From Fervidicoccaceae archaeon (GTDB lineage Archaea > Thermoproteota > Thermoprotei_A > Sulfolobales > Fervidicoccaceae), in contig JAVZVD010000002.1 in assembly GCA_038878695.1 (NCBI GenBank), positions 94,734 to 158,733 of the forward strand: a stretch of DNA of 64,000 nt, in the 5' to 3' direction. This document shows positions 24,368 to 32,348 of the stretch, one piece after another (the stretch's first letter is position 1; each line of letters opens with the position of its first letter). The notes under the pieces are model-generated. The model ran no database searches, was not told the DNA's origin, and saw nothing but the letters and a program-made list of their open reading frames with translations. The position numbers were made by a program, and so were the translations under genes.

Positions 24368-25525
24368 TTAGCAGCCGTGCTCCGCGCAAACGCACTCCGC
24401 GATTTTGTCGACAACCTCGTCCACCGTCTCGGCGTCGATCGTGTAGGGCGGCAGCAGCCTGAGCACCGAGGCTCCGGCTCTGAGGCTCAGCACTCCCCTC
24501 TCTTGGAGACACCTCATGACCTTGGCCGGCGGATACCTCAGCTCGACTCCCACCATTAGCCCTCTACCTCTCAGCCCCCTCACCGGACCGAGCCCCCGCA
24601 CTCTGGACTCGAGCCTCGACCAGAGCCTCCCCGATACGGATGAGACCTTCTCGGGGACCGACTCCTCCAGGTAAACCTCAACGCTGGCCTTGACGGCGGC
24701 GAGAGCCATGGGGTTGGAGGCGTAGGTTGAGCCGTGCCTACCGTCGAGTAGCGAGGAAGCGACGTCCTCTCTCGTGAAGACCAGCGAGACAGGGAATCCT
24801 CCTCCTATCGCCTTCCCCGCCAGGACCACGTCGGGTTTGAGCCCGAGCTCCTCGTGGACCCAATTGACTCCTGCTCTCCCGAAGCCGCACTGAATCTCGT
24901 CGACGATGAGGAGGGCCCCCGTTTCTCTGGCCATTTCTTCGATGCTCTTGAGGAATGGTCTACTGCCCACGCTTAGACCTCCTTCGCCTTGGATCGGCTC
25001 TACGATCACGGCGGCGGCGTCCCTGGGGAAGACGTCTCGGATCTCCTCCGGGCTCGAGTTGTACTTGATGAAGGTCACGTCCTCGAGCGTGGGGAAGCCC
25101 GCTCTATATTTCGGCTCCCACGTCACGCTCAGGGCTCCGAGCGTTCTACCGTGGAAGGAGCCCGTGAAGGCCACGAGCCTCCTCCTGCCAGTAAAGGCCC
25201 ACGCCATTTTGAGCGCCACCTCGACCGCCTCGGCCCCGCTGTTCTGGAAGATGACGCAGTTAGACGAGCGAGGGGCTATCTTATCGAGCACCTCGATCGT
25301 CTCGTCCTCGATGGGAGCTTTGAACGAGGGGCTGACCGTCATAATCTGACTCATTTGTTGAGCCAGAGCCCTCACCACCTTGGGATTGCTGTGGCCGAGG
25401 AAGGCCACGCCGTGCCCGGTGTGAGCGTCGACGTATCTCCTACCGTCTTTGTCCCAGACGTAGTGCAAGTAGCCTCGGACGAGCTCGAGGCCCCTATACT
25501 CGTAGAACCTGAAGACCTTGAGCAT
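24368..25525 (-). CDS. lysJ: LysJ/ArgD-type PLP aminotransferase
   Basis: A 385-residue class III aminotransferase acting on carrier-bound aminoadipate (or glutamate) semialdehyde. The cofactor and substrate motifs are NSGAEAVEVALKMA, FTGSFHGRTLGALSVT, IVEPIQGEGG, LLIVDEIQCGFGRAG and VLAGKAIGGGFPVS with the PLP lysine (about residue 249), then HGSTYASNPMALAA. The LysW-type assignment rests on its neighbours lysK (downstream, coupled) and lysX. The same enzyme set may serve both lysine and arginine synthesis, and an argF lies about 10 kb away. Confidence 0.88.
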   Translation of the reverse strand: MLKVFRFYEYRGLELVRGYLHYVWDKDGRRYVDAHTGHGVAFLGHSNPKVVRALAQQMSQIMTVSPSFKAPIEDETIEVLDKIAPRSSNCVIFQNSGAEAVEVALKMAWAFTGRRRLVAFTGSFHGRTLGALSVTWEPKYRAGFPTLEDVTFIKYNSSPEEIRDVFPRDAAAVIVEPIQGEGGLSVGSRPFLKSIEEMARETGALLIVDEIQCGFGRAGVNWVHEELGLKPDVVLAGKAIGGGFPVSLVFTREDVASSLLDGRHGSTYASNPMALAAVKASVEVYLEESVPEKVSSVSGRLWSRLESRVRGLGPVRGLRGRGLMVGVELRYPPAKVMRCLQERGVLSLRAGASVLRLLPPYTIDAETVDEVVDKIAECVCAEHGC

Positions 25526-25612
25526 TCCGCCGCCCTCGAGAGTCGAGGACTCTGCGCTCGATGAGTCTTAAATTAATTGCTCAACTCAGATCCTCAACGA
25601 TGATACGGAGCT

Positions 25613-26377
25613 TCAGGCTTCCCTCCACCTGCTCCTGTACGTGGCCGCGGCCGCCAGAAGAGCCGCCTCGACGAGTGCCACGAGCCAGGCCGCCGCCTCG
25701 CCGACGGGAAGCTCCTCCGGCCTCACCAGGCCGACCTCGACGTGTATCAGAGCGGCTGCGTTGCTCGTTGGGACGAGGAGCGAGGCTAGACGCAGAGCCC
25801 AGGGCAGGCGATCGATCGGGTAATATACGGGCGGCAGTATGGTCAGAGTGAACGTCAGTATCCCCAAGAGGGGCCAAACGAATCTCTCCTCTCTCACGAA
25901 CGTGGCCAGGGTGAAGCCGAGGCAGGCCAGCGATGCCGTGGCCAACAACGTCGCGAACAGGACGCTCGGCGCGCTCTCGAGCCCGACGAGCTCTCTACTC
26001 ACCATGAGCGCCCCGAATATGGCGAAGCCCGGGATCGCGAAGAGGAGGGAGCTCAGAACCAGGCCGGCCACGTAAGATAGAGGCCGCATGGGGCTGGCCA
26101 CTAGCATGTCCTGGAGCTTAACGGTGTTCTTGTAGAAGACGGCGTCTCCCATGATGCCGAGGCCGTTGGAGGCGGCGGTCATCAAAAGCCCTCCGATGAG
26201 GGCGTAGTTCAGCGCCTCCTCCACCGCGAAGATCTTAATCATCATGAGGAGGCTCAACGGAGGAGCGAGATAGCTCAGCACCCAGAGCGGGTTCCTCCTG
26301 GCGGCCACCACGCCGTTCAGCCAGCCCAGGGCGAGGGCGGCTCTCGCCTGCCTCCTCAACTCTCTGAGGCGCGACAT
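25613..26377 (-). CDS. ABC-2 type transporter permease
   Basis: A 254-residue integral membrane protein with about six helices, matching ABC-2 exporter permeases. Visible features are an N-terminal cytoplasmic helix, a first membrane segment (LWVLSYLAPPLSLLMMIKIF), the conserved amphipathic ...LVASPMRPLSYVAGLVLSS, and PPVYYPIDRLPWALRLASLLVPTSNAAALIH, which is typical of the family's last periplasmic loop. It lies 14 bases downstream of an ABC ATPase on the same strand and forms an exporter with it. The cargo is unknown. Confidence 0.88.
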   Translation of the reverse strand: MSRLRELRRQARAALALGWLNGVVAARRNPLWVLSYLAPPLSLLMMIKIFAVEEALNYALIGGLLMTAASNGLGIMGDAVFYKNTVKLQDMLVASPMRPLSYVAGLVLSSLLFAIPGFAIFGALMVSRELVGLESAPSVLFATLLATASLACLGFTLATFVREERFVWPLLGILTFTLTILPPVYYPIDRLPWALRLASLLVPTSNAAALIHVEVGLVRPEELPVGEAAAWLVALVEAALLAAAATYRSRWREA

Positions 26378-26391
26378 CGAGCCTCACCGCC

Positions 26392-27300
26392 TCAGCTCCT
26401 CGTTGATAAGAGGAAGAAGTCCTCGAGGGTTACCGGCGACATAGAGGCGGCGCAGCCTCTCGAGCTCAGCTCTTCAACGAGCTCCGCGGCGTCGGCAGCC
26501 CCATTCACGTAGACAACTATCGGCGGCTCGGAGCCCAGCACCTCGCCCCAAGACTTGAGGGCCTCCACGTCGCATTTGGACCTCACCTCGACTTTGTACT
26601 TTCTCCCGAGCGATGAGACCAAATCGAGTGGTCTGCCCTCGGCCAGTAGAGAGCCCTTATGTATCATCACGACCTTGTCGCTGAGGGCTTCGGCCTCCTC
26701 GACGTAGTGCGTCGTGAGCACGACGGTTCTGCCGCCCTCTTTGAGCTTAGTTATCTTGCTCCAGAGCCTTCTCCTGGAGAGAGGGTCCAGGCCCACGCTC
26801 GGTTCGTCTAGGAATAGAACCGGTGCGTCTGACGCTAGGACCGCGGCCAGCAGGACTCTCCTGATCATGCCTCCGCTCAGGCTCCATATCGACCTATTCC
26901 ATAGGCTCCTGGGGACCTCCATCTCCTCTAGGACCTCTCTCGCTCTCTTCTCGGCCTCGGCGAAGCTCTCTCCCCTCATTACCTGAACTGCCTTCACGTA
27001 TTCGCGCGGAGAGGGGAAGCCTAGGGGCCTCGCGTCCTGCGGCACCATAGCGATGAGCTCTCTGACTCTCCAAACCTCGTCGACCACGTCGTGCCCGAGA
27101 ACCCTCACGGTGCCTCGCGTGGGCAGGAGCTGCGTGGCGGCGATCCTGAGGAACGTCGTCTTCCCCGCGCCGTTGCGACCGAGGAGAGCCGTTATGCTCC
27201 CGCTCTCGATATTGAACGTGATGCCTCTGAGAGCCTCGACGGGGCGTCGCCCCCTCGAGTATATCTTCCACAGAGACTCGGCCTCTATGGCGGATCTCAT
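26392..27300 (-). CDS. ABC transporter ATP-binding protein
   Basis: A 302-residue ABC-2 exporter ATPase. Walker A is LLGRNGAGKTTF (about residues 39-50), the signature is LSGGMIRRV, Walker B is VLFLDEPSVGLDP and the switch His is in VLTTHYVEEA. A C-terminal domain of about 70 residues, with VEVRSKCDVEALKSW, is typical of multidrug or lipid-type exporters. It pairs with the permease 14 bases downstream. Its start lies about 35 bases from the 3' end of the tRNA gene upstream on the same strand. Confidence 0.9.
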   Translation of the reverse strand: MRSAIEAESLWKIYSRGRRPVEALRGITFNIESGSITALLGRNGAGKTTFLRIAATQLLPTRGTVRVLGHDVVDEVWRVRELIAMVPQDARPLGFPSPREYVKAVQVMRGESFAEAEKRAREVLEEMEVPRSLWNRSIWSLSGGMIRRVLLAAVLASDAPVLFLDEPSVGLDPLSRRRLWSKITKLKEGGRTVVLTTHYVEEAEALSDKVVMIHKGSLLAEGRPLDLVSSLGRKYKVEVRSKCDVEALKSWGEVLGSEPPIVVYVNGAADAAELVEELSSRGCAASMSPVTLEDFFLLSTRS

Positions 27301-27334
27301 GGGAGCTTCACGCTCAAGGTGGGGGGAAAAGAGT

Positions 27335-27457
27335 TGGTCCCCCCGCCGGGATTTGAACCCGGGACCTGCCGGTCTCCGCGGAGCGCCCCACGGGGGCGCT
27401 CCAACAAGCCAGGCCCTCTCACTACAGCCGGCCGCTCTCCCGCTGAGCTACGGGGGG
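27335..27457 (-). tRNA. tRNA-Tyr (GTA) with a 48-base intron
   Basis: The acceptor stem CCCCCCG/CGGGGGG opens with C1:G72, the archaeal tyrosine identity pair. The D-arm is GCTC-agcggga-GAGC, the anticodon stem is GCCGG/CCGGC and the loop is CTGTAG|A with anticodon GTA. The T-arm is CCGGG-TTCAAAT-CCCGG. The discriminator is A and CCA is encoded (27335-27337). An intron sits at the canonical site after position 37. Downstream is tcttttcccccc, a likely terminator. Confidence 0.93.
27374..27421 (-). other. archaeal tRNA intron
   Basis: A 48-base intron interrupts the tRNA-Tyr anticodon loop between positions 37 and 38. It contains a perfect 10-bp hairpin, GGAGCGCCCC-cgt-GGGGCGCTCC. The borders should form a bulge-helix-bulge for the splicing endonuclease; the exact ends could shift by a base. 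Confidence 0.85.
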
Positions 27458-27612
27458 TTCGCGGGAGCAATCCTCACTCAAACACGAGCGTTAAATCATT
27501 TTGCTCCTCGAATTCGTTCCGCGCGCCTCGCGCGGCGGACTTCGCATCGTCGAGACCCCATTTCCGCCCTATCGCGGCGCGCCTCCTCCCGAGGCTCCGA
27601 CGAGTCTGACTT

Positions 27613-28356
27613 TCAATATCTGGGCTCTCCCGACGCGGGGCGCGGAGAGCGCGGTTCCGTGGCCATTGAGGAGAAGTAGAGGATTCTGGTCTTCTCCGCC
27701 GGCTCTCCCTGTCCTCTGCAATAGAAGAAGGAGGAACCGTCGAGCTCTATCCTCCCGGTCTTGGCCGAGAGGAAGAAGTCGTAGACGGGGTAGAGCGGGA
27801 GCATGGAGCCCGGGACCCAATAGTGCATGGGGACCACGTAGACCGGCTTCACGAGCTCGGCTAGCTCCCAGGCCTCGTAGGGCTCGATGGTGAAGAAGCC
27901 CCCGACGGGAACCATGAGAAAATCCGGCCTGGGACCGGAGAGCTTCTCAATCAGATCTGGGGAAAGCGGGGCCCCGATGTCGCCGGCGTGGATCAGCGTG
28001 ACTCCGTTGACTCTGAGTTTGTAGAGGGAGGTCAGTCCTCTCCTCCTTCCTCCTACTCTATCGTGAGGGGCCCTGAAGCCCTCGATCTCTACTTCCACTT
28101 CTCGCAGCTTGAGCCTTCTGAACCCCTCCAGCTCGACCAACACGAGGGAGTCCGGCTTAGAGACGATGGAGACCGCGTCGTGGTCGAAGTGCTTGTGTGT
28201 CACGAGCACGAGGTCCGCCGGCTTGCTGGGCCTTCCGAGCCCCACGCTCTCGCCGTCGTGAGGGTCCAAGCATATTCTGAGGTCTCCCACCTCTACGTAG
28301 AAGCAAGAGTGACCGCAGTACTCCAGCACGACGCACCCGGGCCTCGAGGAGCTCAC
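27613..28356 (-). CDS. UlaG-like metallo-beta-lactamase-fold hydrolase
   Basis: A 247-residue metal-dependent hydrolase of the UlaG/COG2220 branch. Motifs are LEYCGHSCFYVE, VTHKHFDHDAV (about residues 52-62), RAPHDRVGG, LIHAGDIGAP, VPVGGFFTI and VVPMHYWVPGS. The last 30 residues look non-conserved. The substrate is unknown; family members act as lactonases, phospholipases or nucleases. The GTG start overlaps the stop of the ThiD-ThiN gene by four bases (GTGA), so the two are translationally coupled. A GTG nine codons on would also give a normal N-terminus. Confidence 0.85.
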   Translation of the reverse strand: MSSSRPGCVVLEYCGHSCFYVEVGDLRICLDPHDGESVGLGRPSKPADLVLVTHKHFDHDAVSIVSKPDSLVLVELEGFRRLKLREVEVEIEGFRAPHDRVGGRRRGLTSLYKLRVNGVTLIHAGDIGAPLSPDLIEKLSGPRPDFLMVPVGGFFTIEPYEAWELAELVKPVYVVPMHYWVPGSMLPLYPVYDFFLSAKTGRIELDGSSFFYCRGQGEPAEKTRILYFSSMATEPRSPRPASGEPRY

Positions 28357-29750
28357 GCCGCGACCCTCAGGAACCTGGAAACGGCCTCATCTACCGAGGT
28401 CCCGAAGAAGTAGATCAGGTCCTCTCGCCCGAAGCTCCCAGTCTCCGCGATCACGTCCGGGACCCGGCTCGTCGGATCGGCCGAAGCGTTCCTAACGAGC
28501 TCGGCCGCTCTGGCCTCGAGCTCCTCCGGCTCCTTTTTGCCTCTCCAGTCGTGGACGTAAACGATCAGCCCCCTCTTCTCGGCGGCCTCGACGAGTTCTC
28601 TCGAGAACGCCACGGCCAGGGCCGCTCTGTGGGGCCAGCCCGCTCTCGTCGCCTCGAGTAGGAGAGAAGCCGCTCTGTCCCCCGAGGCCCCGAAGACGGG
28701 AGGAGACGCCGCCCGCAGCTCGCTCCCCACGAGCGCTAGGCCACCGGGGATCGAGGCCACCTCGTCGATTCCTCTCACGTACCACGGGGGGAGGCAGGCC
28801 GCGATCCTGATCTTGGACTCGGGCACGTGCCCGACCACCACGTCTAGCTTCTCGTTGAGCCTTCTCACCGCCTCGGTGAGTGAGCGAGCTATCCTGTGTT
28901 TCTCGGCGTCCATAACGACGAAGTACATCGGATTGACCGGGCAGTGCCCTCCACCAACCCTGTAGCTGTATTTTATCGCCCCAGTGATGAATTCCTTGGC
29001 CTTCGCGATCGCCTCGATGGGGTCTAGGCCCAACGCGATATAGGCGGCGATGGCGGCGCTGAAGCTGCAGCCGGTCCCGTGAGTGCAGGCCTCCTCTTCG
29101 GGGATTCTCGGCGCTCTCAAGATCCTGGCGCTCGCTCCGTCGTGGACCACGTCGATGCTCTCCTCGCCGGCTAAATGTCCCCCCTTGATCACGACGATGC
29201 GGGGGCGCAGCTCCTCGATTATCTTCTTCGCCGCTCGAACGGCATCGTCTAGGCTCCTTATCTCTATGCCCGAGAGGGCCTCGGCCTCCATTCTATTGGG
29301 CGTCACGACCGTAGCGAGAGGAAGGAGCTCTCTCGTGAGAGCCTCCACGGCGTCCTCCCTCAAGAGCCTCGCCCCGCTCTTGGCTATCATAACGGGGTCG
29401 ACAACGAGGGGGAAGCCGTACTCGCTCACCTTCTTAGCGACGACGGAGACTATGGCGGAGTTGCTCAGCATGCCCGTCTTAGCGGCGTCGACTCCTATGT
29501 CCTGAGCCACTGCGTCTATCTGGAGAGCCACCATCTCCGGGCTCACGTCGTATATCCCGCGCACCTCGAGCGTATTCTGAGCAGTGATGCTCGTGATGGC
29601 GCTCATGCCGTGCACTCCTAGAGCGGCGAACGTCTTGAGGTCGGCCTGAATTCCCGCTCCTCCGCCCGAATCGCTTCCAGCTATCGTGAGGGCCCTCGGA
29701 GGGCTCCGCTCCGCTCTCCGCGTCCGGGCGGAGCAGACCACTCGAGACAC
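28353..29750 (-). CDS. thiDN: ThiD-ThiN fusion: HMP(-P) kinase / thiamine-phosphate synthase
   Basis: A 465-residue bifunctional thiamine enzyme. The N-terminal ribokinase-fold ThiD domain (about residues 20-270) phosphorylates hydroxymethylpyrimidine; motifs are ALTIAGSDSGGGAGIQADLK, KTGMLSN, VVDPVMIAKSG and the catalytic ACTHGTGCSFSAAIAA. The C-terminal ThiN domain (about 290-465) replaces ThiE for joining the thiazole and pyrimidine; it shows RIAACLPPWYVRGIDEVA and GREDLIYFFG. The GTG start is 22-30 bases after the taattaaagc box on this strand. A coupled UlaG-like hydrolase follows. Confidence 0.92.
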   Translation of the reverse strand: MSRVVCSARTRRAERSPPRALTIAGSDSGGGAGIQADLKTFAALGVHGMSAITSITAQNTLEVRGIYDVSPEMVALQIDAVAQDIGVDAAKTGMLSNSAIVSVVAKKVSEYGFPLVVDPVMIAKSGARLLREDAVEALTRELLPLATVVTPNRMEAEALSGIEIRSLDDAVRAAKKIIEELRPRIVVIKGGHLAGEESIDVVHDGASARILRAPRIPEEEACTHGTGCSFSAAIAAYIALGLDPIEAIAKAKEFITGAIKYSYRVGGGHCPVNPMYFVVMDAEKHRIARSLTEAVRRLNEKLDVVVGHVPESKIRIAACLPPWYVRGIDEVASIPGGLALVGSELRAASPPVFGASGDRAASLLLEATRAGWPHRAALAVAFSRELVEAAEKRGLIVYVHDWRGKKEPEELEARAAELVRNASADPTSRVPDVIAETGSFGREDLIYFFGTSVDEAVSRFLRVAA

Positions 29751-29771
29751 CGCTGATCGATCGATGAGCGC

Positions 29772-29782
29772 GCTTTAATTAG
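29772..29782. promoter_or_regulatory. divergent TATA-like box (thiDN / GGR-like gene)
   Basis: The sequence gctttaattag lies between the divergent thiDN and flavoprotein genes. It is 22-30 bases from the thiDN GTG on the minus strand and about 30 bases from the TTG at 29811 on the plus strand, which supports those two starts for leaderless transcripts. Confidence 0.5.
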
Positions 29783-29810
29783 CGTGAGTTCCCCGCCGAG
29801 TAGCAAGGCC

Positions 29811-31043
29811 TTGAGCCGCGTCGCCGTGGTGGGCGCTGGGCCCTGGGGTCTCTTGCTAGCCGAGAGCCTCGCGTCGTCGAACTGCGATGTAGTCGTGTTC
29901 GAGGAGCACTCGAGGGTAGGCCCGCCTAGGCACTGCGCCGGCATAGTATCGACGCGCGTCTTCTCGTCTCTCGGAGAGCCGATCGAGTGCGTCGAGGCCG
30001 AGCACCGCTCTCTCCGCGTAGTGACGCGCTTGGGGGGAGAGCTGAGGCTTAGAGGATCTCCCCTCCTCGTCTCGCTCGAGAGAGTCTGTCTCGAGGAGGT
30101 CCTGCTCGAGCGTGCCGAGAGAGCGGGGGCCGACGTGAGGTTGGGCGTCAGGGTCGAGAGGTTCGGCGAGAAGGGAGAGGTCGTGGTCGAGGGAGGGGTC
30201 GAGAGGTTTGACCACGTGGTCCTGGCCTTCGGGGCTAGGTCGGAGCTCTCGCCTCTCCTCTGGGAGAGGGTCCGAAGCGGTCTGCCCGGCCTCAACGCCG
30301 TGGTCGAGCTCGAGGAGCCTCCTCTCGACGGGAGCGAGGTCCTGGTCCTCGTTGATCACTCTATAGCGCGCGGCTTCTTCTCGTGGTTCGCGCCGCTCGG
30401 CGGCAGGAGAGCTCTAGTAGGCCTGGCCTCCGAGAGCTGGAGAGGGGGTCGCCGAAGGCTCGAGGCGGCGGTGAAGGCGGCGGTCGGGGCTAAGGTGAGG
30501 TCTTTCCTCAACCTCTTCGGAGGCGTGGTCCTCCGAGGTCCTCCGCTTCGCAGACTGTGGGCCGGGAGAGTCACCGTCGTGGGAGACGCCGGGGGTCTCG
30601 TCAAGCCTCTAACGGGCGGAGGCCTCTACTCGGCCTCTCTCGTGGCCGAGAGAGTCAAGGGAGCCAGCTGCGAGGAGGCTCTGCGTGAGCTCAGGCTAGC
30701 GCTGAGCGATGAGGCGAGGAGGCTCAGGCTGTCGAGGCCTCTTGCCGAGATCGTGCACGACCCGGCCAACGAGGGCCTCGTGGACTCTATAATCTCGGCG
30801 CTGGGCTCGAGCGGTCTCCCCGAGCTCCTCGACTTCGACGAGCACGAGCGCGTGCTGTCGCTGCTCGCGAGGGATCTTCGCCTAGCGACTCGGGTGGCTT
30901 TGACTCTGATCGCGCGCGGCTCCAGGCTCGATAACGCTCGCAGACTGCTCGAGCTGGCGCTGGAGCTGGCGAGTCCTAGTGTGCCCCGCCCTACCGTCTC
31001 GCGTCCATCTTCATCTGCCAAGCGGCATCGTCCGCGAGCGTGA
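29811..31043 (+). CDS. geranylgeranyl reductase-like flavoprotein
   Basis: About 410 residues of FAD-dependent oxidoreductase in the archaeal geranylgeranyl reductase family, which saturates isoprenoid chains of membrane lipids. The N-terminal FAD motif is RVAVVGAGPWGLLLAESLA, then PPRHCAGIVS (the family P-x-x-x-C-[AG]-G motif), and the second FAD segment VTVVGDAGGLVKPLTGGGLYSA. The TTG at 29811 gives the family N-terminus and the right promoter spacing; a longer frame begins at 29784. The last 30 residues are Ser/Arg-rich and may not be conserved. Other flavin hydroxylase-like roles are possible. Confidence 0.83.
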   Translation: MSRVAVVGAGPWGLLLAESLASSNCDVVVFEEHSRVGPPRHCAGIVSTRVFSSLGEPIECVEAEHRSLRVVTRLGGELRLRGSPLLVSLERVCLEEVLLERAERAGADVRLGVRVERFGEKGEVVVEGGVERFDHVVLAFGARSELSPLLWERVRSGLPGLNAVVELEEPPLDGSEVLVLVDHSIARGFFSWFAPLGGRRALVGLASESWRGGRRRLEAAVKAAVGAKVRSFLNLFGGVVLRGPPLRRLWAGRVTVVGDAGGLVKPLTGGGLYSASLVAERVKGASCEEALRELRLALSDEARRLRLSRPLAEIVHDPANEGLVDSIISALGSSGLPELLDFDEHERVLSLLARDLRLATRVALTLIARGSRLDNARRLLELALELASPSVPRPTVSRPSSSAKRHRPRA

Positions 31044-31094
31044 GAGAGGCGGGGCCATAATTTTTTCCGTGGAGTTCTTGGTTAAAAGCCGAGC

Positions 31095-32273
31095 GTGGCC
31101 GATTTGAAGGTCTACACGGATAAATTCGTCCTCTCCCCCGGACCTACCGAAATACCCGACGAGATCAGGCTGGCTCTGGCCAGGAAAACAACGAACCCGG
31201 ACCTCGACCCAGACTTCAGGCAGGAGTACGAGCAAGCCTCGAGGAAGCTCGCGGCCCTGCTGGGCGCTCTAGAACACGACGTCTTAATCATGATGGGCGA
31301 GGCCATGTTGGGCCTCGAGGCGTCGGTAGTTAGCCTTCTCGACCGAGGGCAGAAGGCTATAATCGTGTCCAACGGCGTCTTCGGCGAAGGCTTCGCTGAG
31401 TTAGTTAGAGCTCACGGAGCCATCCCCGTCGAGGTGAGGCTCGACTGGAGGAGGAGGCTCGACGCCTCAAAGGTGGCCGAGGCCTTGGACTCGAACCCCG
31501 ACGCGAGGGTCGTATACGCAGTCCACTGCGAGACTCCCACGGGCGTCCTCAACGGGCTCGAAGAACTAGGCAGAATCGCCTCGAGAAGCGGAGCTGTTCT
31601 GGTCGTGGATTGCGTCTCGAGCGCCGGGGGGGCCAGAATCGAGGCCTCGGCTTGGAACATCGACGTACTGATCGTGGGGAGCCAGAAGGCCCTGAATCTG
31701 CCGAGCGGCCTCACGATCATGGCGATCAACGAGAAGGCGTGGGAGGCGATTGAGAAGAGGAGGCCCGGCGGCTTCTACCTCAACCTGGCCCTCTGGAGGA
31801 GCTACGCCAGAGGCGCCGCCGAGATGCCTCCCCACACACTGAGCGACAGCATGGTCTACGCCCTCAACGCGTCGCTGGACGCCTTCTTCAGAGAAGGCCC
31901 GACCAACGTCTTCGCTAGGCACGAGCTCGCGAAGAGGGCTTGCTGGAGGGCCGCCGAGGCCTTGGGGCTCGAGCCCTATCCGTCTTCCGAAGAGGACGCG
32001 AGCCCGACCGTGACGGCTCTCCTGGCTCCGGAGAGTGTGAACTCCGAGGCTCTCAGGCTCAAGGTGTGGAGGAAGTGCGGGATCATGCTGGGAGGGGGAG
32101 TGGGGCCCCTCAGGGGGAGGGTCATCCGGGTGGGTCACATGGGCTTCACCGCCTCGAGGAGCCACGTGATCCTCGCCATCTCGGCCTTGGCCAGGGGGCT
32201 CGTCGACGAGGGGCTCATCTCTCGTAGAGATTACGCGGCAGCGATCGAGGCGGCGGAGTCCGTCTTCGAGTAG
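31095..32273 (+). CDS. class V aminotransferase (alanine/serine-glyoxylate type)
   Basis: A 392-residue PLP enzyme of the serine-pyruvate/alanine-glyoxylate aminotransferase family. Signatures are LSPGPTEIPDEIRLAL at the N-terminus, MMGEAMLGLEAS, HCETPTGVLNGLEELG, VVDCVSSAGGARIE and GSQKALNLPSGLTI with the PLP lysine (about residue 199). It probably makes glycine or serine, or equilibrates alanine and glyoxylate. The start is GTG, about 20 bases after a ggttaaaagc box. It is followed by pheS after 75 bases on the same strand. Confidence 0.88.
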   Translation: MADLKVYTDKFVLSPGPTEIPDEIRLALARKTTNPDLDPDFRQEYEQASRKLAALLGALEHDVLIMMGEAMLGLEASVVSLLDRGQKAIIVSNGVFGEGFAELVRAHGAIPVEVRLDWRRRLDASKVAEALDSNPDARVVYAVHCETPTGVLNGLEELGRIASRSGAVLVVDCVSSAGGARIEASAWNIDVLIVGSQKALNLPSGLTIMAINEKAWEAIEKRRPGGFYLNLALWRSYARGAAEMPPHTLSDSMVYALNASLDAFFREGPTNVFARHELAKRACWRAAEALGLEPYPSSEEDASPTVTALLAPESVNSEALRLKVWRKCGIMLGGGVGPLRGRVIRVGHMGFTASRSHVILAISALARGLVDEGLISRRDYAAAIEAAESVFE

Positions 32274-32348
32274 CGCGCCCCTAGAGGGGCGCCGAGACCA
32301 TCAAAGAGAAAACGGCCCGAGGCCTCTCCACAGCGGGGACGAGCTCGA

